NCBI RefSeq assembly: GCF_011761265.1
Contig: NZ_JAAOZB010000002.1
Span: 248,001-312,000 of the forward strand
Direction of reading: 5' to 3'
DNA length: 64,000 nt
From: Microbacterium halimionae
GTDB taxonomy: Bacteria; Actinomycetota; Actinomycetes; Actinomycetales; Microbacteriaceae
In this document: positions 9,001 to 18,272 of the stretch, one piece after another
Layout of the letters: every line of letters begins with the position of its first letter
Numbering within the stretch: the stretch's first letter is position 1
Made by a program: the position numbers and the translations under genes
The notes under the pieces: model-generated
Database searches by the model: none
The model's input: only the letters and a program-made list of their open reading frames with translations
Told to the model about the DNA's origin: nothing

Positions 9001-10031
9001 TTGAGGCATCCACGGTGTTGCTGCTTCCGTCGATGACGCGCATCGATGACGGCGCGTTCCTCGCTGACGACACGATGGTCGCGACCTACGAAATGCGTGG
9101 GGGTTGGGTGCGCATCGGTCACGTGCGGATCGGCAAGCGCGCGTTCCTCGGTAACTCCGGCATGGCCGCCCCCGGCCACCGCGTGCCGAAAGACAGTCTC
9201 GTAGCGGTGCTTTCTTCAGCGCCGTTCAAAGCGAAGGCTGGGTCATCATGGCTCGGCTCTCCGGCGGTGCGCCTTCGTCGCGTGTCAGCGACCGGAGATC
9301 AGACGCGCACGTATCAACCAACCGGCGCGCTCCGGGCAGCTCGGACGCTGTGGGAACTCTGCCGCATCGTGCCCGTCATCGTCACGTATGCCCTCGGGCT
9401 CGCCGTGCTCTTCACCTTCGCCGCTCTTGTGACCGCATGGGGGATCGGGTGGGCGATCGCGCTTTCGGGCATCGTCATGCTGATCGCGGGGGCCATTGCC
9501 GCGGCGATCTCGGCGGCGGCGAAGTGGGCAATCGTTGGTCCGATCCGGGCGGGCTCTCATCCGTTGTGGTCAAGCTTCGTCTGGCGCACCGAGGTTGCCG
9601 ACACCTTTACTGAGATGGTCGCGGCGCCCTGGTTCGCTCGGAGCGCCGCCGGAACCCCCGCGTTGGCCGTGTGGCTGCGAGCGCTCGGGGCCAATATCGG
9701 CCGCGGTGTCTGGTGCGACAGCTACTGGCTGCCGGAGCCAGACCTCGTGACTTTGGGTGATGGATCAACCGTCAATCGAGGCTGCGTTGTGCAGACGCAC
9801 CTTTTCCATGATCGAATCATGAGCATGGACACCGTTGAACTCGCGCCGGGGGCAACCCTCGGGCCTCACAGCGTGATCCTTCCTGCCGCTGTCATCGGGG
9901 CCCACGCGACCGTGGGCCCCGCTTCCCTCGTTATGCGAGGAGAAACCGTGCCCGTGGGGTCGCGCTGGAGTGGAAATCCGATCGGGCCATGGCGTGCCGT
10001 CAAAGCGCGCGCGTACCAATCCACCTCATGA
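6084..10031 (+). CDS. Pls/PosA-family NRPS-like membrane synthetase
   Basis: This 1315-residue, single-module NRPS-like enzyme resembles the epsilon-poly-L-lysine synthetase class. The adenylation domain covers about residues 30-520: TSGSTGVPKG near 175, NTYGPTEAT, YRSGDLVRY and the RTSGKVDRAALP lysine motif. A carrier domain follows, with the phosphopantetheine serine at about S556 in DLGGGSLAA. The rest is a membrane-embedded terminal region with at least three pairs of hydrophobic segments alternating with hexapeptide-repeat (left-handed beta-helix) segments near 740-830, 980-1060 and 1210-1290. There is no condensation or thioesterase domain. An ATG at 6003 is in frame but would overlap the PHO box region, so 6084 is preferred. 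The product cannot be deduced. Confidence 0.88.
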   Translation: MPHLPDVAQPVLDAASLAPKARTLMDVLHETAAQFPEASALDDGSGALSYRELLAHVGRTAARLYDAGVRRGDRVGVRVASGSKELYISILGILAAGAAYVPVDADDPDERARLVFGEAAVKGIIVGSGDYVSSDGDAVEDAESLFSGDAPHPATQSIVTVSPPEPTDDAWIIFTSGSTGVPKGVAVTHRSAAAFVDAEAGLFLRDAPLTAGDRVLAGLSVAFDASCEEMWLAWRNGACLVPAPRALVRSGEDLAPWLLRQGITAVSTVPTLAAMWPSNAIENVRLLIFGGEACPPELAARLVSEGREVWNTYGPTEATVVACAALLDGSVPVRIGLPLDGWSLAVVTTEGLPVNEGETGELIIGGVGLARYLDPAKDAEKYAPMPTLGWERAYRSGDLVRYDTEGLVFQGRADDQVKVGGRRIELGEVESALQDLPGVAAATAAVRTTDAGVSVLVGYLVADNPAAGFDASSARMTLSERLPAAIVPLLALVDELPVRTSGKVDRAALPWPLPGIDTPVAGLTPGEAWLAEQWQAVLGVPVPGPKADFFDLGGGSLAAAQLVSRIRQRVPEFAVADIYDVPRLGAMAKALGPLVSDDDAHFHEPLPTPRRMQWLQTLLGIPLFVLTGIRWLLYVLTASAVLQPFGGFDVLPTVPWPVLVVGLLVFATPFGKMAIAAGSARLLLRGVTPGDYPRGGGVHLRLWLAEQIADQIDAVGLAGAPWVSYYARALGARIGRNVDLHTLPPITGMLRIGDGASIEPEVDLSAYWIDGDLVRIGEVRIGAEATVGARSTLAPGTRIGQRAEIAPGSAVFGRVRADQSWAGSPAVRVGGTSRGWPDQHAPATHRWLWAYAASAMGLALLPVIAFACGAAVLALGMRGAATLSDAALAAATWLVPATLLTGLVFAAVVVVLVRVLSLGLREGITPVRSRIGWQAWSIERLLDASRVILFPLYSSLFTPVWLRMLGASVGRDVEASTVLLLPSMTRIDDGAFLADDTMVATYEMRGGWVRIGHVRIGKRAFLGNSGMAAPGHRVPKDSLVAVLSSAPFKAKAGSSWLGSPAVRLRRVSATGDQTRTYQPTGALRAARTLWELCRIVPVIVTYALGLAVLFTFAALVTAWGIGWAIALSGIVMLIAGAIAAAISAAAKWAIVGPIRAGSHPLWSSFVWRTEVADTFTEMVAAPWFARSAAGTPALAVWLRALGANIGRGVWCDSYWLPEPDLVTLGDGSTVNRGCVVQTHLFHDRIMSMDTVELAPGATLGPHSVILPAAVIGAHATVGPASLVMRGETVPVGSRWSGNPIGPWRAVKARAYQSTS

Positions 10032-11359
10032 GCGACGACCTCATGAGCGACGACGAGCACGAAGACTACGCGCCGCAAAGCGGCGATCTCGCGTTCGATG
10101 TGGAGTCTTACGATCTTGATCTGACCTACCGGGTGCGAACGAATCGGTTACAGGGCACCGCTGTGCTTTCAGCGGTTGTGCGGCAACCGACGCGCGTGTT
10201 TTCGCTTGATCTCATTGGGCTCCGCGCATCGCGGGTGCGTTTTGACGGCGAAAAGCACACGAAGTTTTCGCAAGGAGCACGAAAGCTTCAGATCAGCGCT
10301 CATCGAGAGCTGCGGGCCGGCGAGCGATTCTCCGTCGCGATCGAGTACGCGGGTTCTCCCGGCCCGCGACATTCGCGCTGGGGAACGATCGGTTGGGAAG
10401 AGCTCGACAACGGGGCGCTTGTTGCCAGCCAACCGGTGGGTGCACCCACCTGGTTTCCCTGTAACGACCGACCTGATAACCGCGCCACGTACGCGCTGAG
10501 TATCGCGGTCGACGCCGAATACACCGTCGCCGCGACCGGCGTGCGTGCAGACGTCGCTCGCAAGGGTGGCATGGTCGTATCCCGATTCCGGAGCGATGTT
10601 CCGACAGCGACGTATCTGCTCGCGCTGCAGATCGGTACCTATACCGCTTCGCCGTTCGATGTGCCGGGTGGGCTTACCGGCGAGCTCTACACGGCGCCAG
10701 CCCAGCGCGCTGCAGCGGCCCGAGCCTTTGCCGACGTGCCACAGATGCTGAGTGCTTTTGCGGATGCCTTCGGGCCATACCCCCAGCAGCACTGCACGCT
10801 CGTCGTCACCCCCGACGCGCTGGAGATACCGCTCGAGTCGCAGGGCATGGCCGTGTTCGGGTCAAACCATCTGGCCCCCGACAGTGAGCGTCTCGTCGCG
10901 CACGAGCTTGCGCACCAGTGGTTCGGCAACAGTGTCGGCATCGGGCAGTGGCACGATATCTGGCTCAACGAAGGATTCGCGTGCTACGCGGAATGGCTTT
11001 GGCTCGAGGCATCCGGTCGGCAAACGGCAGACGCGAGCGCGCGCGAGCACTACCGTCAGCTGCGCGGCGAGCCGCAAGATCTCGTCATCGCCGACCCGGG
11101 GCCTGATCTGATGTTCGACGATCGTCTCTACAAACGCGGCGCACTCACGCTGCATGCATTGCGCACATTGCTGGGAGACGCAGCATTTTTCGATCTGCTT
11201 CGCGAGTGGGCCGCGGATAACCGCCATGCGCTCGTCGACACAGATGACTTTCGGATGCTGATCGCTCGCTACTCGCCGCGCCACGGCGGCGCGACCCTCA
11301 GCGCATGGATCGACCAGCCGTCACTCCCGAGCTTCCCGCGGCGATACAGGTCGATCTAA
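10028..11359 (+). CDS. M1-family zinc aminopeptidase (short form)
   Basis: This 443-residue gluzincin has the zinc site HELAH at residues 292-296 with the third ligand E315 in NEGF, exactly the HEXXH-x18-E spacing. The substrate-anchoring GAMEN-like loop reads ESQGMAVFG near residue 275. It keeps the N-terminal beta domain and catalytic domain but lacks the long C-terminal domain of PepN, as in other short actinobacterial M1 enzymes. Its ATG overlaps the TGA of the NRPS-like gene (ATGA), so it is translationally coupled to it. That coupling suggests, but does not prove, a role in processing or resistance to the NRPS-like product. The 3' end overlaps the convergent phosphopantetheinyl transferase by 62 bases. 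Confidence 0.9.
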   Translation: MSDDLMSDDEHEDYAPQSGDLAFDVESYDLDLTYRVRTNRLQGTAVLSAVVRQPTRVFSLDLIGLRASRVRFDGEKHTKFSQGARKLQISAHRELRAGERFSVAIEYAGSPGPRHSRWGTIGWEELDNGALVASQPVGAPTWFPCNDRPDNRATYALSIAVDAEYTVAATGVRADVARKGGMVVSRFRSDVPTATYLLALQIGTYTASPFDVPGGLTGELYTAPAQRAAAARAFADVPQMLSAFADAFGPYPQQHCTLVVTPDALEIPLESQGMAVFGSNHLAPDSERLVAHELAHQWFGNSVGIGQWHDIWLNEGFACYAEWLWLEASGRQTADASAREHYRQLRGEPQDLVIADPGPDLMFDDRLYKRGALTLHALRTLLGDAAFFDLLREWAADNRHALVDTDDFRMLIARYSPRHGGATLSAWIDQPSLPSFPRRYRSI

Positions 11360-11897
11360 TAATCGCGCCGTTCTGAGTCGCACGCTCATACGTTGCAATA
11401 CCAATTGCGATTCCCGCTGGGCCCGGAAAGTCCCAACCCTGAAATGCTCCGGATCCCGGGACAACCGCTGTCCACGCGTCCGCGTCGCCGGTGACCTCGA
11501 CGCTGCGCGGATCAACACGCAGCCCTCGACCATCTGCTTTGAGGGCCGCTTCGACGCGCACCCAATCAGTGACCGTCGCTGACGCACGGCCTAGCGCTCT
11601 CGCGTACCCTTCGCGTGAGCGGATCGGATCGTCGGTAGCTTCGGCGTCGATTCCGAGCGATGCCACTGAGCGACTGTCCGCAACCGCCACGATCGCGAGT
11701 CCGCCGGCGTAAGAGACGCTCGCGCAGAGCGCTGCCCCTGAAATACGAACCGGACCATGATCACCGCCACAGCGAGCGCATCCCGTCGAAATGCGGGCCG
11801 AATCGCCGATGAGTCCGCCCAACAGCAACCACGCGGCATCCCGACGGCTGCGGCGTTCGGGCGCCGGCCCCCACGCCACCCGAACGTCAGAGCGCAC
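11298..11897 (-). CDS. 4'-phosphopantetheinyl transferase superfamily protein
   Basis: This enzyme transfers phosphopantetheine from CoA to a carrier-protein serine. Taking the GTG at 11897, one base after the mutT1-like stop, gives 199 residues, typical for compact Sfp/AcpS-like enzymes. Magnesium-ligand motif LGIDAEA and the WVRVEAALKADGRG segment (the family's W-x3-EA-x2-KA signature) are visible. It is third in a ppk-mutT1-PPTase run on the minus strand. The nearby NRPS-like carrier domain is the obvious client in this window, though it could also serve a fatty-acid or other carrier. Confidence 0.82.
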   Translation of the reverse strand: MRSDVRVAWGPAPERRSRRDAAWLLLGGLIGDSARISTGCARCGGDHGPVRISGAALCASVSYAGGLAIVAVADSRSVASLGIDAEATDDPIRSREGYARALGRASATVTDWVRVEAALKADGRGLRVDPRSVEVTGDADAWTAVVPGSGAFQGWDFPGPAGIAIGIATYERATQNGAIIRSTCIAAGSSGVTAGRSMR

Positions 11898-11898
11898 G

Positions 11899-12837
11899 TC
11901 AGCCCTTTGGTACGTGAGTCTCAATCGCGATGATTCCGGAACCGGGGTTCGTGGCAGAAATATGAGCCACCGAGAACCCCGCGAGATCAAGCGCTGCCGC
12001 CGCACCGATGTATGAGCCAGCGACAGTACCTGTCGTCATCGCGATTTCATTGAGCACATCGGGCATGACCGGTCGGTGGCTACAGAGAACAGCGGCTTTT
12101 CGAGATCGCACTCGCTTGCTGATGACGCTTCGAGGATCCGCGGTACCGGCTTCCCACGCATCCTGGCTCAGTTCGGCAGTGGACGTAACTTTGATCCCCA
12201 GAGAAGCGGCAAGCGGCGCCACAGTATCGAGGCATCGGCGGGCATCGCTTGAGACGATACGACGGATGCCGAAAGCTCGCAGAGCCCCGACAATCGACTC
12301 TGCCTGTCGCGCACCGCGCGCCGTCAGTGGACGACCGCTGTCGATTCCTGCCCACGAATCACGTGGCAACGCCTTCGCGTGCCGAAGCGCGATGATCGGG
12401 AATGTCTCCAAAACGCCGTCATTGACGAATTTCAGAAACTCCTCGAGAATCTCGACATCAGCGGGGTAGCTCACCTGCGCGATAGCCTTCTTTGGGCTCA
12501 GCCAGGTCAGCGCTGAAATCTCCTTGTTCGGTAAGAACTCTGAAGCTCTGATTGCCTCATCGGTGGCATGCGCTGCCCAGTAGTGCACGATCTTCTTGCG
12601 TCCACTCGGCAGGTGGTACGTCGCGACGCCCACCGGAATCCCGAGAGACGTCCGGATGCCGGTCTCCTCGTGGATTTCTCGAACGGCAGTCTCCGCGAGC
12701 ATCTCGCCAGGATCCACTTTGCCCTTCGGCAACGAAAGATCGCGGTACTGCTCTCGACTCACAAGAAGCACCCGTAGCTTGCCGTCGACAAGGCGCCACA
12801 CGACGCCCCCGGCGGCGTATACAGCCGTAGCCGTCAT
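11899..12837 (-). CDS. mutT1: NUDIX hydrolase fused to histidine-phosphatase domain (MutT1-like)
   Basis: This 312-residue two-domain protein has an N-terminal NUDIX fold with the complete Nudix box ([23 protein letters not shown], residues about 39-61), then a histidine-phosphatase domain beginning with LRHAKA near residue 150. This architecture matches mycobacterial MutT1, which hydrolyses 8-oxo-GTP/dGTP and diadenosine polyphosphates. The order ppk-mutT1 is the same as in Mycobacterium. The ATG overlaps the ppk stop (ATGA). The second-domain catalytic histidines should be checked, because the downstream motif is less clear. Confidence 0.88.
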   Translation of the reverse strand: MTATAVYAAGGVVWRLVDGKLRVLLVSREQYRDLSLPKGKVDPGEMLAETAVREIHEETGIRTSLGIPVGVATYHLPSGRKKIVHYWAAHATDEAIRASEFLPNKEISALTWLSPKKAIAQVSYPADVEILEEFLKFVNDGVLETFPIIALRHAKALPRDSWAGIDSGRPLTARGARQAESIVGALRAFGIRRIVSSDARRCLDTVAPLAASLGIKVTSTAELSQDAWEAGTADPRSVISKRVRSRKAAVLCSHRPVMPDVLNEIAMTTGTVAGSYIGAAAALDLAGFSVAHISATNPGSGIIAIETHVPKG

Positions 12838-15005
12838 CGAATAGCTCGCGCCCGTGCGCGACGCTGGCGTCGAAGCGCAGCCATCGTTTTGTCTTGGAGA
12901 TCCTCGAGCGGTTTACCTTCGGCGTCAGTATTGTGGCGTGTCCACTTGCCGTCGGAACCGAGCCACCACGAGCTGGTTTCTTCGCTGAGCGCCTCACTGA
13001 AGAGTGACCCCAGATCCGCGATCTGCGTCGGCTCGACGATACGCACGAGAGCTTCGACACGGCGGTCGAGGTTTCGGTGCATCATGTCGGCGCTACCGAT
13101 ATAGACCTGCGGGTCACCATCGTTCTCGAAGCAGAAAAGTCGAGAGTGTTCCAGATACCGACCAAGGATGCTGCGCACAGTAATGTTCTCGCTCATCCCC
13201 GCAACACCGGGGCGAAGGCTGCAAATACCGCGCACCCACACGTCGACTGGCACGCCCGCTTGGCTTGCGCGGTAGAGCGCATCGATGATCTGCTCATCAA
13301 CCATCGAGTTCACCTTGATACGGATGCCAGATGGGCGCCCAGCGAGAGCGTTCGTTCGCTCTTTGTCGATGAGTCGAACGAGACCCTTTCGCAAGTGCAG
13401 CGGGGCGACGAGCAGCCGCTTGAACTTCTTTTCGATCGCGTAGCCACTGAGCTCGTTGAAAAGACGAGTGAGGTCCCGGCCCACCTGGTTGTCAACCGTA
13501 AACAGGCCGAAGTCTTCGTAGATGCGGCTGGTCTTCGGGTTGTAGTTACCGGTTCCGACGTGGCTGTAGTGGCGCAGCACGTTGTCTTCTTGGCGAATAA
13601 CGAGTGCGAGCTTGCAGTGAGTTTTCAATCCCACGAGGCCGTACACAACGTGGACGCCGGCTTTTTCAAGCTTGCGAGCCCACACGATGTTGTTCGCTTC
13701 GTCGAAGCGCGCCTTCACCTCAACGAGTGCTAGTACCTGCTTGCCAGCCTCAGCAGCATCGATGAGCGCTTGCACGATAGGGCTATCGCCCGAGGTGCGA
13801 TAGAGCGTCTGCTTGATGGCAAGCACGTGCGGATCTTTCGCCGCCTGCTCGAGGAACGCCTGCACGCTTGTTGCGAACGACTCGTAGGGATGGTGCACGA
13901 GCACATCTGCCTTGCGGATAGCGGTGAAGAAATCTACCCGCTCGTTGTTGTCGCCAGGCTGAAACGCTGCCGCCGTAGTGGGAACGTGGGCTGCATAGTG
14001 CAAATCCGGGCGTTCGATGCGTGCGAGGTCAAATAGTCCACGCAGGTCGAGCGGTGCGGGAAGTCGATAGACCTCTTGCGTCGTGATGCCGAGCTCATCA
14101 ACAAGTAGCTTGAGCGTCAGCTCATCCATGTCGTCGGCGATCTCGAGCCGGATGGGAGGACCGAACCGTCGGCGCATGAGTTCGGCTTCGAGAGCCTGAA
14201 TGAGGTTTTCGGTTTCGTCTTCTTCGATCACCATGTCTTCGTTCCGAGTGAGTCGGAAGGCGTGGTGGTCGAGAATCTCCATTCCCGGGAACAAGTCCGC
14301 AAGGTTGTTGGAGATGAGATCTTCGAGGGGGAGATACCTCACCCGATCGCCCTCGCGCAGCACCTCGACGAAGCGGGGGAGCATCGGAGGCACCTTCAAG
14401 CGCGCGAACTCTTGCCGCCCTGTCTTCGCATTACGGATGCGGATGGCGAGGTTGAGGCTCAGACCAGAGATGTAGGGGAACGGGTGTGCCGGATCGACGG
14501 CGAGCGGCATCAGAACCGGAAAAACCTGGGTCTGAAAGTATTCGTACAGACGAGCACGATCCGGATCCGAAAGCTCATCCCAGCGCACAACGTCGATGCC
14601 TGCGTCAGCGAGTGCCGGTCGCACGAGGTTTCGCCACGCGTCAGCGTGGCGCATCTGAAGCGTGTGGGCCTCTTGTGAAATATCGGCCAAAACATCCTGG
14701 GGCGCACGGCCCACATTCGTAGGCACGGCAAGCCCGGTGACAATTCGCCGCTTGAGTCCGGCGACGCGCACCATAAAGAATTCGTCGAGGTTGCTGCCGA
14801 AAATCGCGAGGAAATTGGCGCGTTCGAGCGCCGGAAGATGAGGGTCCTCGGCAAGCTCGAGAACGCGCTGATTGAACGCGAGCCAGCTCAGCTCGCGATC
14901 AAGATATCTGTTCTCGGGCAGCTCTGAGTCGCGTGATTCGTCGACGCCATCGAAGTCGTCGTCGTCTGCGTCACCAAGACCGGTGTCCAATGCCTCGTGG
15001 ATCAT
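12834..15005 (-). CDS. ppk: Polyphosphate kinase 1
   Basis: Ppk reversibly builds inorganic polyphosphate from ATP. Starting at the ATG at 15005 gives 723 residues; an in-frame ATG at 15062 would add 19 residues but overlaps a PHO-box-like repeat. The phosphorylated histidine is probably H482 in [11 protein letters not shown]. The N-terminal ppk_N domain ([16 protein letters not shown]) and the C-terminal catalytic pair ([38 protein letters not shown]) are present. A short acidic stretch (DADDDDFD) precedes the fold. It leads the ppk-mutT1-PPTase operon and fits the phosphate theme of the locus. Confidence 0.95.
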   Translation of the reverse strand: MIHEALDTGLGDADDDDFDGVDESRDSELPENRYLDRELSWLAFNQRVLELAEDPHLPALERANFLAIFGSNLDEFFMVRVAGLKRRIVTGLAVPTNVGRAPQDVLADISQEAHTLQMRHADAWRNLVRPALADAGIDVVRWDELSDPDRARLYEYFQTQVFPVLMPLAVDPAHPFPYISGLSLNLAIRIRNAKTGRQEFARLKVPPMLPRFVEVLREGDRVRYLPLEDLISNNLADLFPGMEILDHHAFRLTRNEDMVIEEDETENLIQALEAELMRRRFGPPIRLEIADDMDELTLKLLVDELGITTQEVYRLPAPLDLRGLFDLARIERPDLHYAAHVPTTAAAFQPGDNNERVDFFTAIRKADVLVHHPYESFATSVQAFLEQAAKDPHVLAIKQTLYRTSGDSPIVQALIDAAEAGKQVLALVEVKARFDEANNIVWARKLEKAGVHVVYGLVGLKTHCKLALVIRQEDNVLRHYSHVGTGNYNPKTSRIYEDFGLFTVDNQVGRDLTRLFNELSGYAIEKKFKRLLVAPLHLRKGLVRLIDKERTNALAGRPSGIRIKVNSMVDEQIIDALYRASQAGVPVDVWVRGICSLRPGVAGMSENITVRSILGRYLEHSRLFCFENDGDPQVYIGSADMMHRNLDRRVEALVRIVEPTQIADLGSLFSEALSEETSSWWLGSDGKWTRHNTDAEGKPLEDLQDKTMAALRRQRRARARAIR

Positions 15006-15026
15006 CCCCTCATCATGACATTCAGA

Positions 15027-15044
15027 AGTGACCGCTGTGTGAAC
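15027..15044 (-). promoter_or_regulatory. PHO-box-like direct repeat upstream of ppk
   Basis: On the minus strand GTTCACA (15044-15038) and GGTCACT (15033-15027) repeat with the 11-base period of actinobacterial PHO boxes, matching GTTCACC at about 6/7 and 5/7. It is 22-39 bases before the ppk ATG. It is weaker than the pstS site and is a candidate only. Confidence 0.4.
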
Positions 15045-15141
15045 TCTCACACGGATACTCATGCTGGTACTGTCGCTTCAGATCGATTGAACGGGCCAAG
15101 GCGTGATCCGGGTGGGGGACGCGTCAGAAAATAGGTCTGTC

Positions 15142-16392
15142 ATGTCTGAAAACGACACCACGCCACCGTTATCCAAACAACGAGGCTTAACGAGCTACCA
15201 AGCACTTCCTCAGCGAGTCGGTTGGGCTTACCTCGCGGCGACGACATTTGGTCGGTTGCCGATGGCGATGGTGCCGCTGGCCATCCTCACCCTTGCGACA
15301 TCTGCCACAGGATCGATCGCTATCGGCGGATTTGCGGCATCCGCGGCTGCGATCGGTGAAGCAATTGGTGCACCCGCGAGCGGCTACCTCGCTGACCGTT
15401 GGGGGCAGCGAGGCGTTCTGCTTGGCGGCGTCGTGCTTCACGTCACGTTTCTTGTCGTGCTGGTTATGACCGCAGGGGTGGGGCCCGACCCGACAACGGT
15501 CGCTCTCGCTGGTGCTGCCGGGCTCACGCTTCCGCAGGTGGGTGCGCTATCGCGCGCTCGGTGGATGGCCGTCGCAGATGATGATCTGCCCGCAGCATTT
15601 GCTTTTGAAGGCGTTGTCGACGAGCTTGCCTACATTTTCGGACCCGCAATCGTAGGAATTCTCGCGGTCGTACTCGCGCCACAGGCCGCAGTGATCGTCG
15701 CGGGAATTCTCGTCGTCGTGTTCGTGACGCAGTTTGCTGTGCACCGCACGCACCGACTCGTTCCACGGCGTCGTGATTTTCAGAACGACACGCCGACGGA
15801 TGACGCAGCCCCCGCCCCCGCGGGCCGCAGATTTCTCGTTGCGGTGTCTTTCACCGGAATGCTCGCGATGGGCATGTTTTTTGGGGCTTCACAGACGGGT
15901 CTCACAGCGTTTGCCGAAGAGATCGGTATTCCGGACGCCGGAGCGCTGCTCTACGCGGTGATGGCGGTCGGTTCTGCGGCCACGACAATCGCCATGGTGT
16001 GGCTCCCGGCGCGCATCGGGCTCTGGACACGCTGGTGGATTGCTGGTGTCGGAATGAGCGTGGGAGCGACACTGTTGTTGCTGGCGCCCGGACTCGGGTT
16101 TGTGCTCGCGGCGGCAGTTTTCGCGGGGCTTTTTCAGGGCCCGCTGTTGCTTACGATCTTCACCGTCACCGGATCTGTTGTCGTAAACGGCCGAGCAGGG
16201 ATCGCCATGACGCTCGCGGCAAGCGGCGTCGTGATCGGAATAGCCGCTGGCGCGGCTATCGCGGGCGTATGGGCAGAACAGAGCGGTTCGCACGGAGCAT
16301 TTGCGCTCGTCCTTGCAGCGTCTGTTGCTCTCGCGGTCATCGGACTTGCGATGGCAGTTGCAGCTCGCGTACGCACGCGACTTGCGCGCTGA
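15142..16392 (+). CDS. MFS transporter
   Basis: This 416-residue major facilitator has about 12 hydrophobic segments. The loop-2/3 signature ADRWGQRG after ASGYL is visible near residue 85, and a cytoplasmic loop rich in Arg and Asp lies near 205-225. The substrate is unknown; the sequence resembles putative drug or sugar exporters. I start at the ATG at 15142; an upstream GTG/ATG reading would add 13 residues of unlikely composition. It is divergent from ppk and convergent with glnR. Confidence 0.85.
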   Translation: MSENDTTPPLSKQRGLTSYQALPQRVGWAYLAATTFGRLPMAMVPLAILTLATSATGSIAIGGFAASAAAIGEAIGAPASGYLADRWGQRGVLLGGVVLHVTFLVVLVMTAGVGPDPTTVALAGAAGLTLPQVGALSRARWMAVADDDLPAAFAFEGVVDELAYIFGPAIVGILAVVLAPQAAVIVAGILVVVFVTQFAVHRTHRLVPRRRDFQNDTPTDDAAPAPAGRRFLVAVSFTGMLAMGMFFGASQTGLTAFAEEIGIPDAGALLYAVMAVGSAATTIAMVWLPARIGLWTRWWIAGVGMSVGATLLLLAPGLGFVLAAAVFAGLFQGPLLLTIFTVTGSVVVNGRAGIAMTLAASGVVIGIAAGAAIAGVWAEQSGSHGAFALVLAASVALAVIGLAMAVAARVRTRLAR

Positions 16393-16424
16393 GCGTCAGT
16401 GTTTCTCTAAGCGCGCGTGCTTCG

Positions 16425-17123
16425 CTACGCGTCGGAGCGTTCCTTGCGCGCTGGAACCTGATCTTCTTCGTACACGTTGAAGCGATAGCCGACGTTTCGC
16501 ACAGTTCCGATGAGCTGCTCTAGGTCGCCGAGCTTTGCCCGCAAACGACGAACGTGCACATCGACGGTGCGAGTGCCACCGAAGTAGTCGTATCCCCATA
16601 CTTCGCTGAGCAGCTGCTCGCGAGTGAAAACGCGCGAAGGGTGGGTGGCGAAGAAGTGGAGGAGTTGGAACTCCTTGTATGTGAGATCGAGCGGCTTGCC
16701 GTGCACCTTTGCTGAGTACGACGACTCATCGATCGTGATGCCCGATGTCTGAATGCGGCTGGAAACCTGTTCTTTTGTGACGCGTCCAATGGCGAGACGG
16801 ATTCGCGCATCAACTTCAGCGGGGCCCGCTGTGACGAGAATGACGTCGTCGACACCCCAGTCGGTTGATACCGCGGTGAGGCCGCCCTCCGTGACAACGA
16901 GCAACAACGGCGCGTCGAGACCTGTCGTATTGAGAATTTTGCACAAAGACTTTGCGCCGACAAGGTCAAGACGCGCGTCGACAAAGATCACATCGGCGCT
17001 CGGTGCGTTGACCAACTGCGCGGGTTCCGCAGGAATTTGCCGCACGCGGTGACTCAAGAGTTCGAGCGCGGGCAGGATCGGACCGCCGCCATGTGCGGAA
17101 CTGAGTACAAGAAGCTGTGCCAA
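16425..17123 (-). CDS. glnR: Nitrogen regulator GlnR, OmpR-family orphan response regulator
   Basis: The 232-residue protein matches actinobacterial GlnR along its length: N-terminal [10 protein letters not shown], the receiver with [29 protein letters not shown], then the winged-helix DNA-binding domain [25 protein letters not shown] and [10 protein letters not shown]. GlnR controls nitrogen assimilation genes. The receiver lacks the full acidic phosphorylation pocket, as is typical of GlnR, and there is no neighbouring kinase. The start is TTG at 17123, supported by a GGAGG five bases upstream. Confidence 0.9.
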   Translation of the reverse strand: MAQLLVLSSAHGGGPILPALELLSHRVRQIPAEPAQLVNAPSADVIFVDARLDLVGAKSLCKILNTTGLDAPLLLVVTEGGLTAVSTDWGVDDVILVTAGPAEVDARIRLAIGRVTKEQVSSRIQTSGITIDESSYSAKVHGKPLDLTYKEFQLLHFFATHPSRVFTREQLLSEVWGYDYFGGTRTVDVHVRRLRAKLGDLEQLIGTVRNVGYRFNVYEEDQVPARKERSDA

Positions 17124-17235
17124 AGAGTCCTCCCGGCCGCGGTGAACCGCGTCGTGCCCTTATCTTAGGGGCTGACAAGTGCACGCCGGCGTCTCCGGCG
17201 TTCCACCAGCGCAGCGCATGCCCCACAATAGATGC

Positions 17236-17526
17236 ATGTCAGCGCCCGTCCTCGCCCCACGCCGACCGCTCGGTGGCATCGTTACCGTTTGGATCGCTGC
17301 TGCCATCGCGGGACTTGCGATTGGATTCTTCGTCCCCCCAGAGCTGCGCTCCGCGTGGACGTTGGTCTCGCTGGGTGGTGCGATCATCCTGTCGTTTATC
17401 GTCCAGCTTTGGTACGGGCAAACCCAGCGTTTTATTCAGCGCACGTCACTCTCAATACTCGGGTCTCTTATCGTCTTGGGAATCATCAGTGCCGTGTTCG
17501 CGCTTGCCGCCCTCATCCCGGCTTAG
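17236..17526 (+). CDS. Small conserved membrane protein
   Basis: This 96-residue protein has three predicted membrane helices (about residues 15-34, 42-60 and 72-94) and a short basic N-terminus (APRRPL). No function can be assigned. The ATG at 17236 is preferred because the CACAAT at 17224-17229 lies six bases ahead, suggesting a leaderless message. A second small membrane protein follows 19 bases later. The region between glnR and this gene (17124-17235) holds a short CCGG-rich hairpin and no gene. Confidence 0.72.
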   Translation: MSAPVLAPRRPLGGIVTVWIAAAIAGLAIGFFVPPELRSAWTLVSLGGAIILSFIVQLWYGQTQRFIQRTSLSILGSLIVLGIISAVFALAALIPA

Positions 17527-17533
17527 ATCGGTC

Positions 17534-17545
17534 TAGAATCGAAGC
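17534..17545 (+). promoter_or_regulatory. -10 box for leaderless small ORF
   Basis: TAGAAT at 17534-17539 is followed by exactly six bases and the ATG at 17546. There is no Shine-Dalgarno. Confidence 0.55.
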
Positions 17546-17659
17546 ATGGACCTCGTCGCGCTCGAACTCTTCTTCGTGGGACTTCTGGGGCTTGCCTCGC
17601 TCGCGATCCTCTTCGTCTCTGGGGTCGTGATCAAGAACCTCTACCGCGGTCAGCGCTAG
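17546..17659 (+). CDS. 37-residue single-helix membrane peptide
   Basis: A 37-residue reading frame encodes one hydrophobic helix (about residues 5-29, rich in Leu, Val, Ala) followed by a basic tail, KNLYRGQR. The positive-inside rule places the C-terminus in the cytoplasm. It has its own consensus -10 box at leaderless spacing, and the downstream gene begins 11 bases after its stop, so it is probably expressed. Function unknown. Confidence 0.6.
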   Translation: MDLVALELFFVGLLGLASLAILFVSGVVIKNLYRGQR

Positions 17660-17669
17660 TGGCGACCTC

Positions 17670-18272
17670 GTGATCGATCTACCCACGGATCTACCCGCCG
17701 AACTAGTACCGCTGTCCTGGCTCATCGGAGTGTGGGAGGGCAGCGGTGTTATCGACTACGAAGCCGATGGCACGCACTATGCCGGCGAATTCGCTCATCG
17801 TGTGAGCTTTAGTCACGACGGTGGTTCTTACCTGAACTATTCGGCCTCGGCATGGCTTATTGGCGATGACGGCGAGCGAACCCCGCTGCTCGCAGAGATG
17901 GGATATTGGCGCCTCGGACGTGACGCGACGCCGTCAGATCCTGGCCCCGCACTTCTTCCGGCCAGCGCACCCGCTGTGGTGCGCACGGCTGATGACATCG
18001 AAAAGCTGCGCACGCCGGAGGGCGGGTTCGGTATCGAAGTCTCGCTCGTTCGCGCAGACGGAATGAGCGAGCTTTACATCGGTCATGTGAGCGGCCCGCG
18101 CATCGACATGGCAACGGATGCCGTAGTCCGCACCGCCGGAGCAAAACCCTATACGGCAGCGACCCGCATGTACGGTCTCGTCGATTCTCATCTGCTCTGG
18201 GCATGGGATATCGCCGCTCTGGGATCACCACTCGCTTCCCACGCCTCGGCTCGACTCGCGAAGGCGGAGTAA
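17670..18272 (+). CDS. Nitrobindin-like heme-binding beta-barrel (FABP-like)
   Basis: This 200-residue protein belongs to the nitrobindin family (formerly DUF1794), ten-stranded barrels that bind heme and react with nitric oxide or peroxynitrite. The signature GVWEGSG near residue 20 is present, and the C-terminal part has the strand GLVDSHLLWAWDIA expected near the heme pocket. I cannot fix the proximal histidine by eye. It starts with GTG, and its stop (TAATG) overlaps the ygfZ start by one base, so expression with ygfZ is coupled. Iron or redox stress may link the two. Confidence 0.8.
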   Translation: MIDLPTDLPAELVPLSWLIGVWEGSGVIDYEADGTHYAGEFAHRVSFSHDGGSYLNYSASAWLIGDDGERTPLLAEMGYWRLGRDATPSDPGPALLPASAPAVVRTADDIEKLRTPEGGFGIEVSLVRADGMSELYIGHVSGPRIDMATDAVVRTAGAKPYTAATRMYGLVDSHLLWAWDIAALGSPLASHASARLAKAE

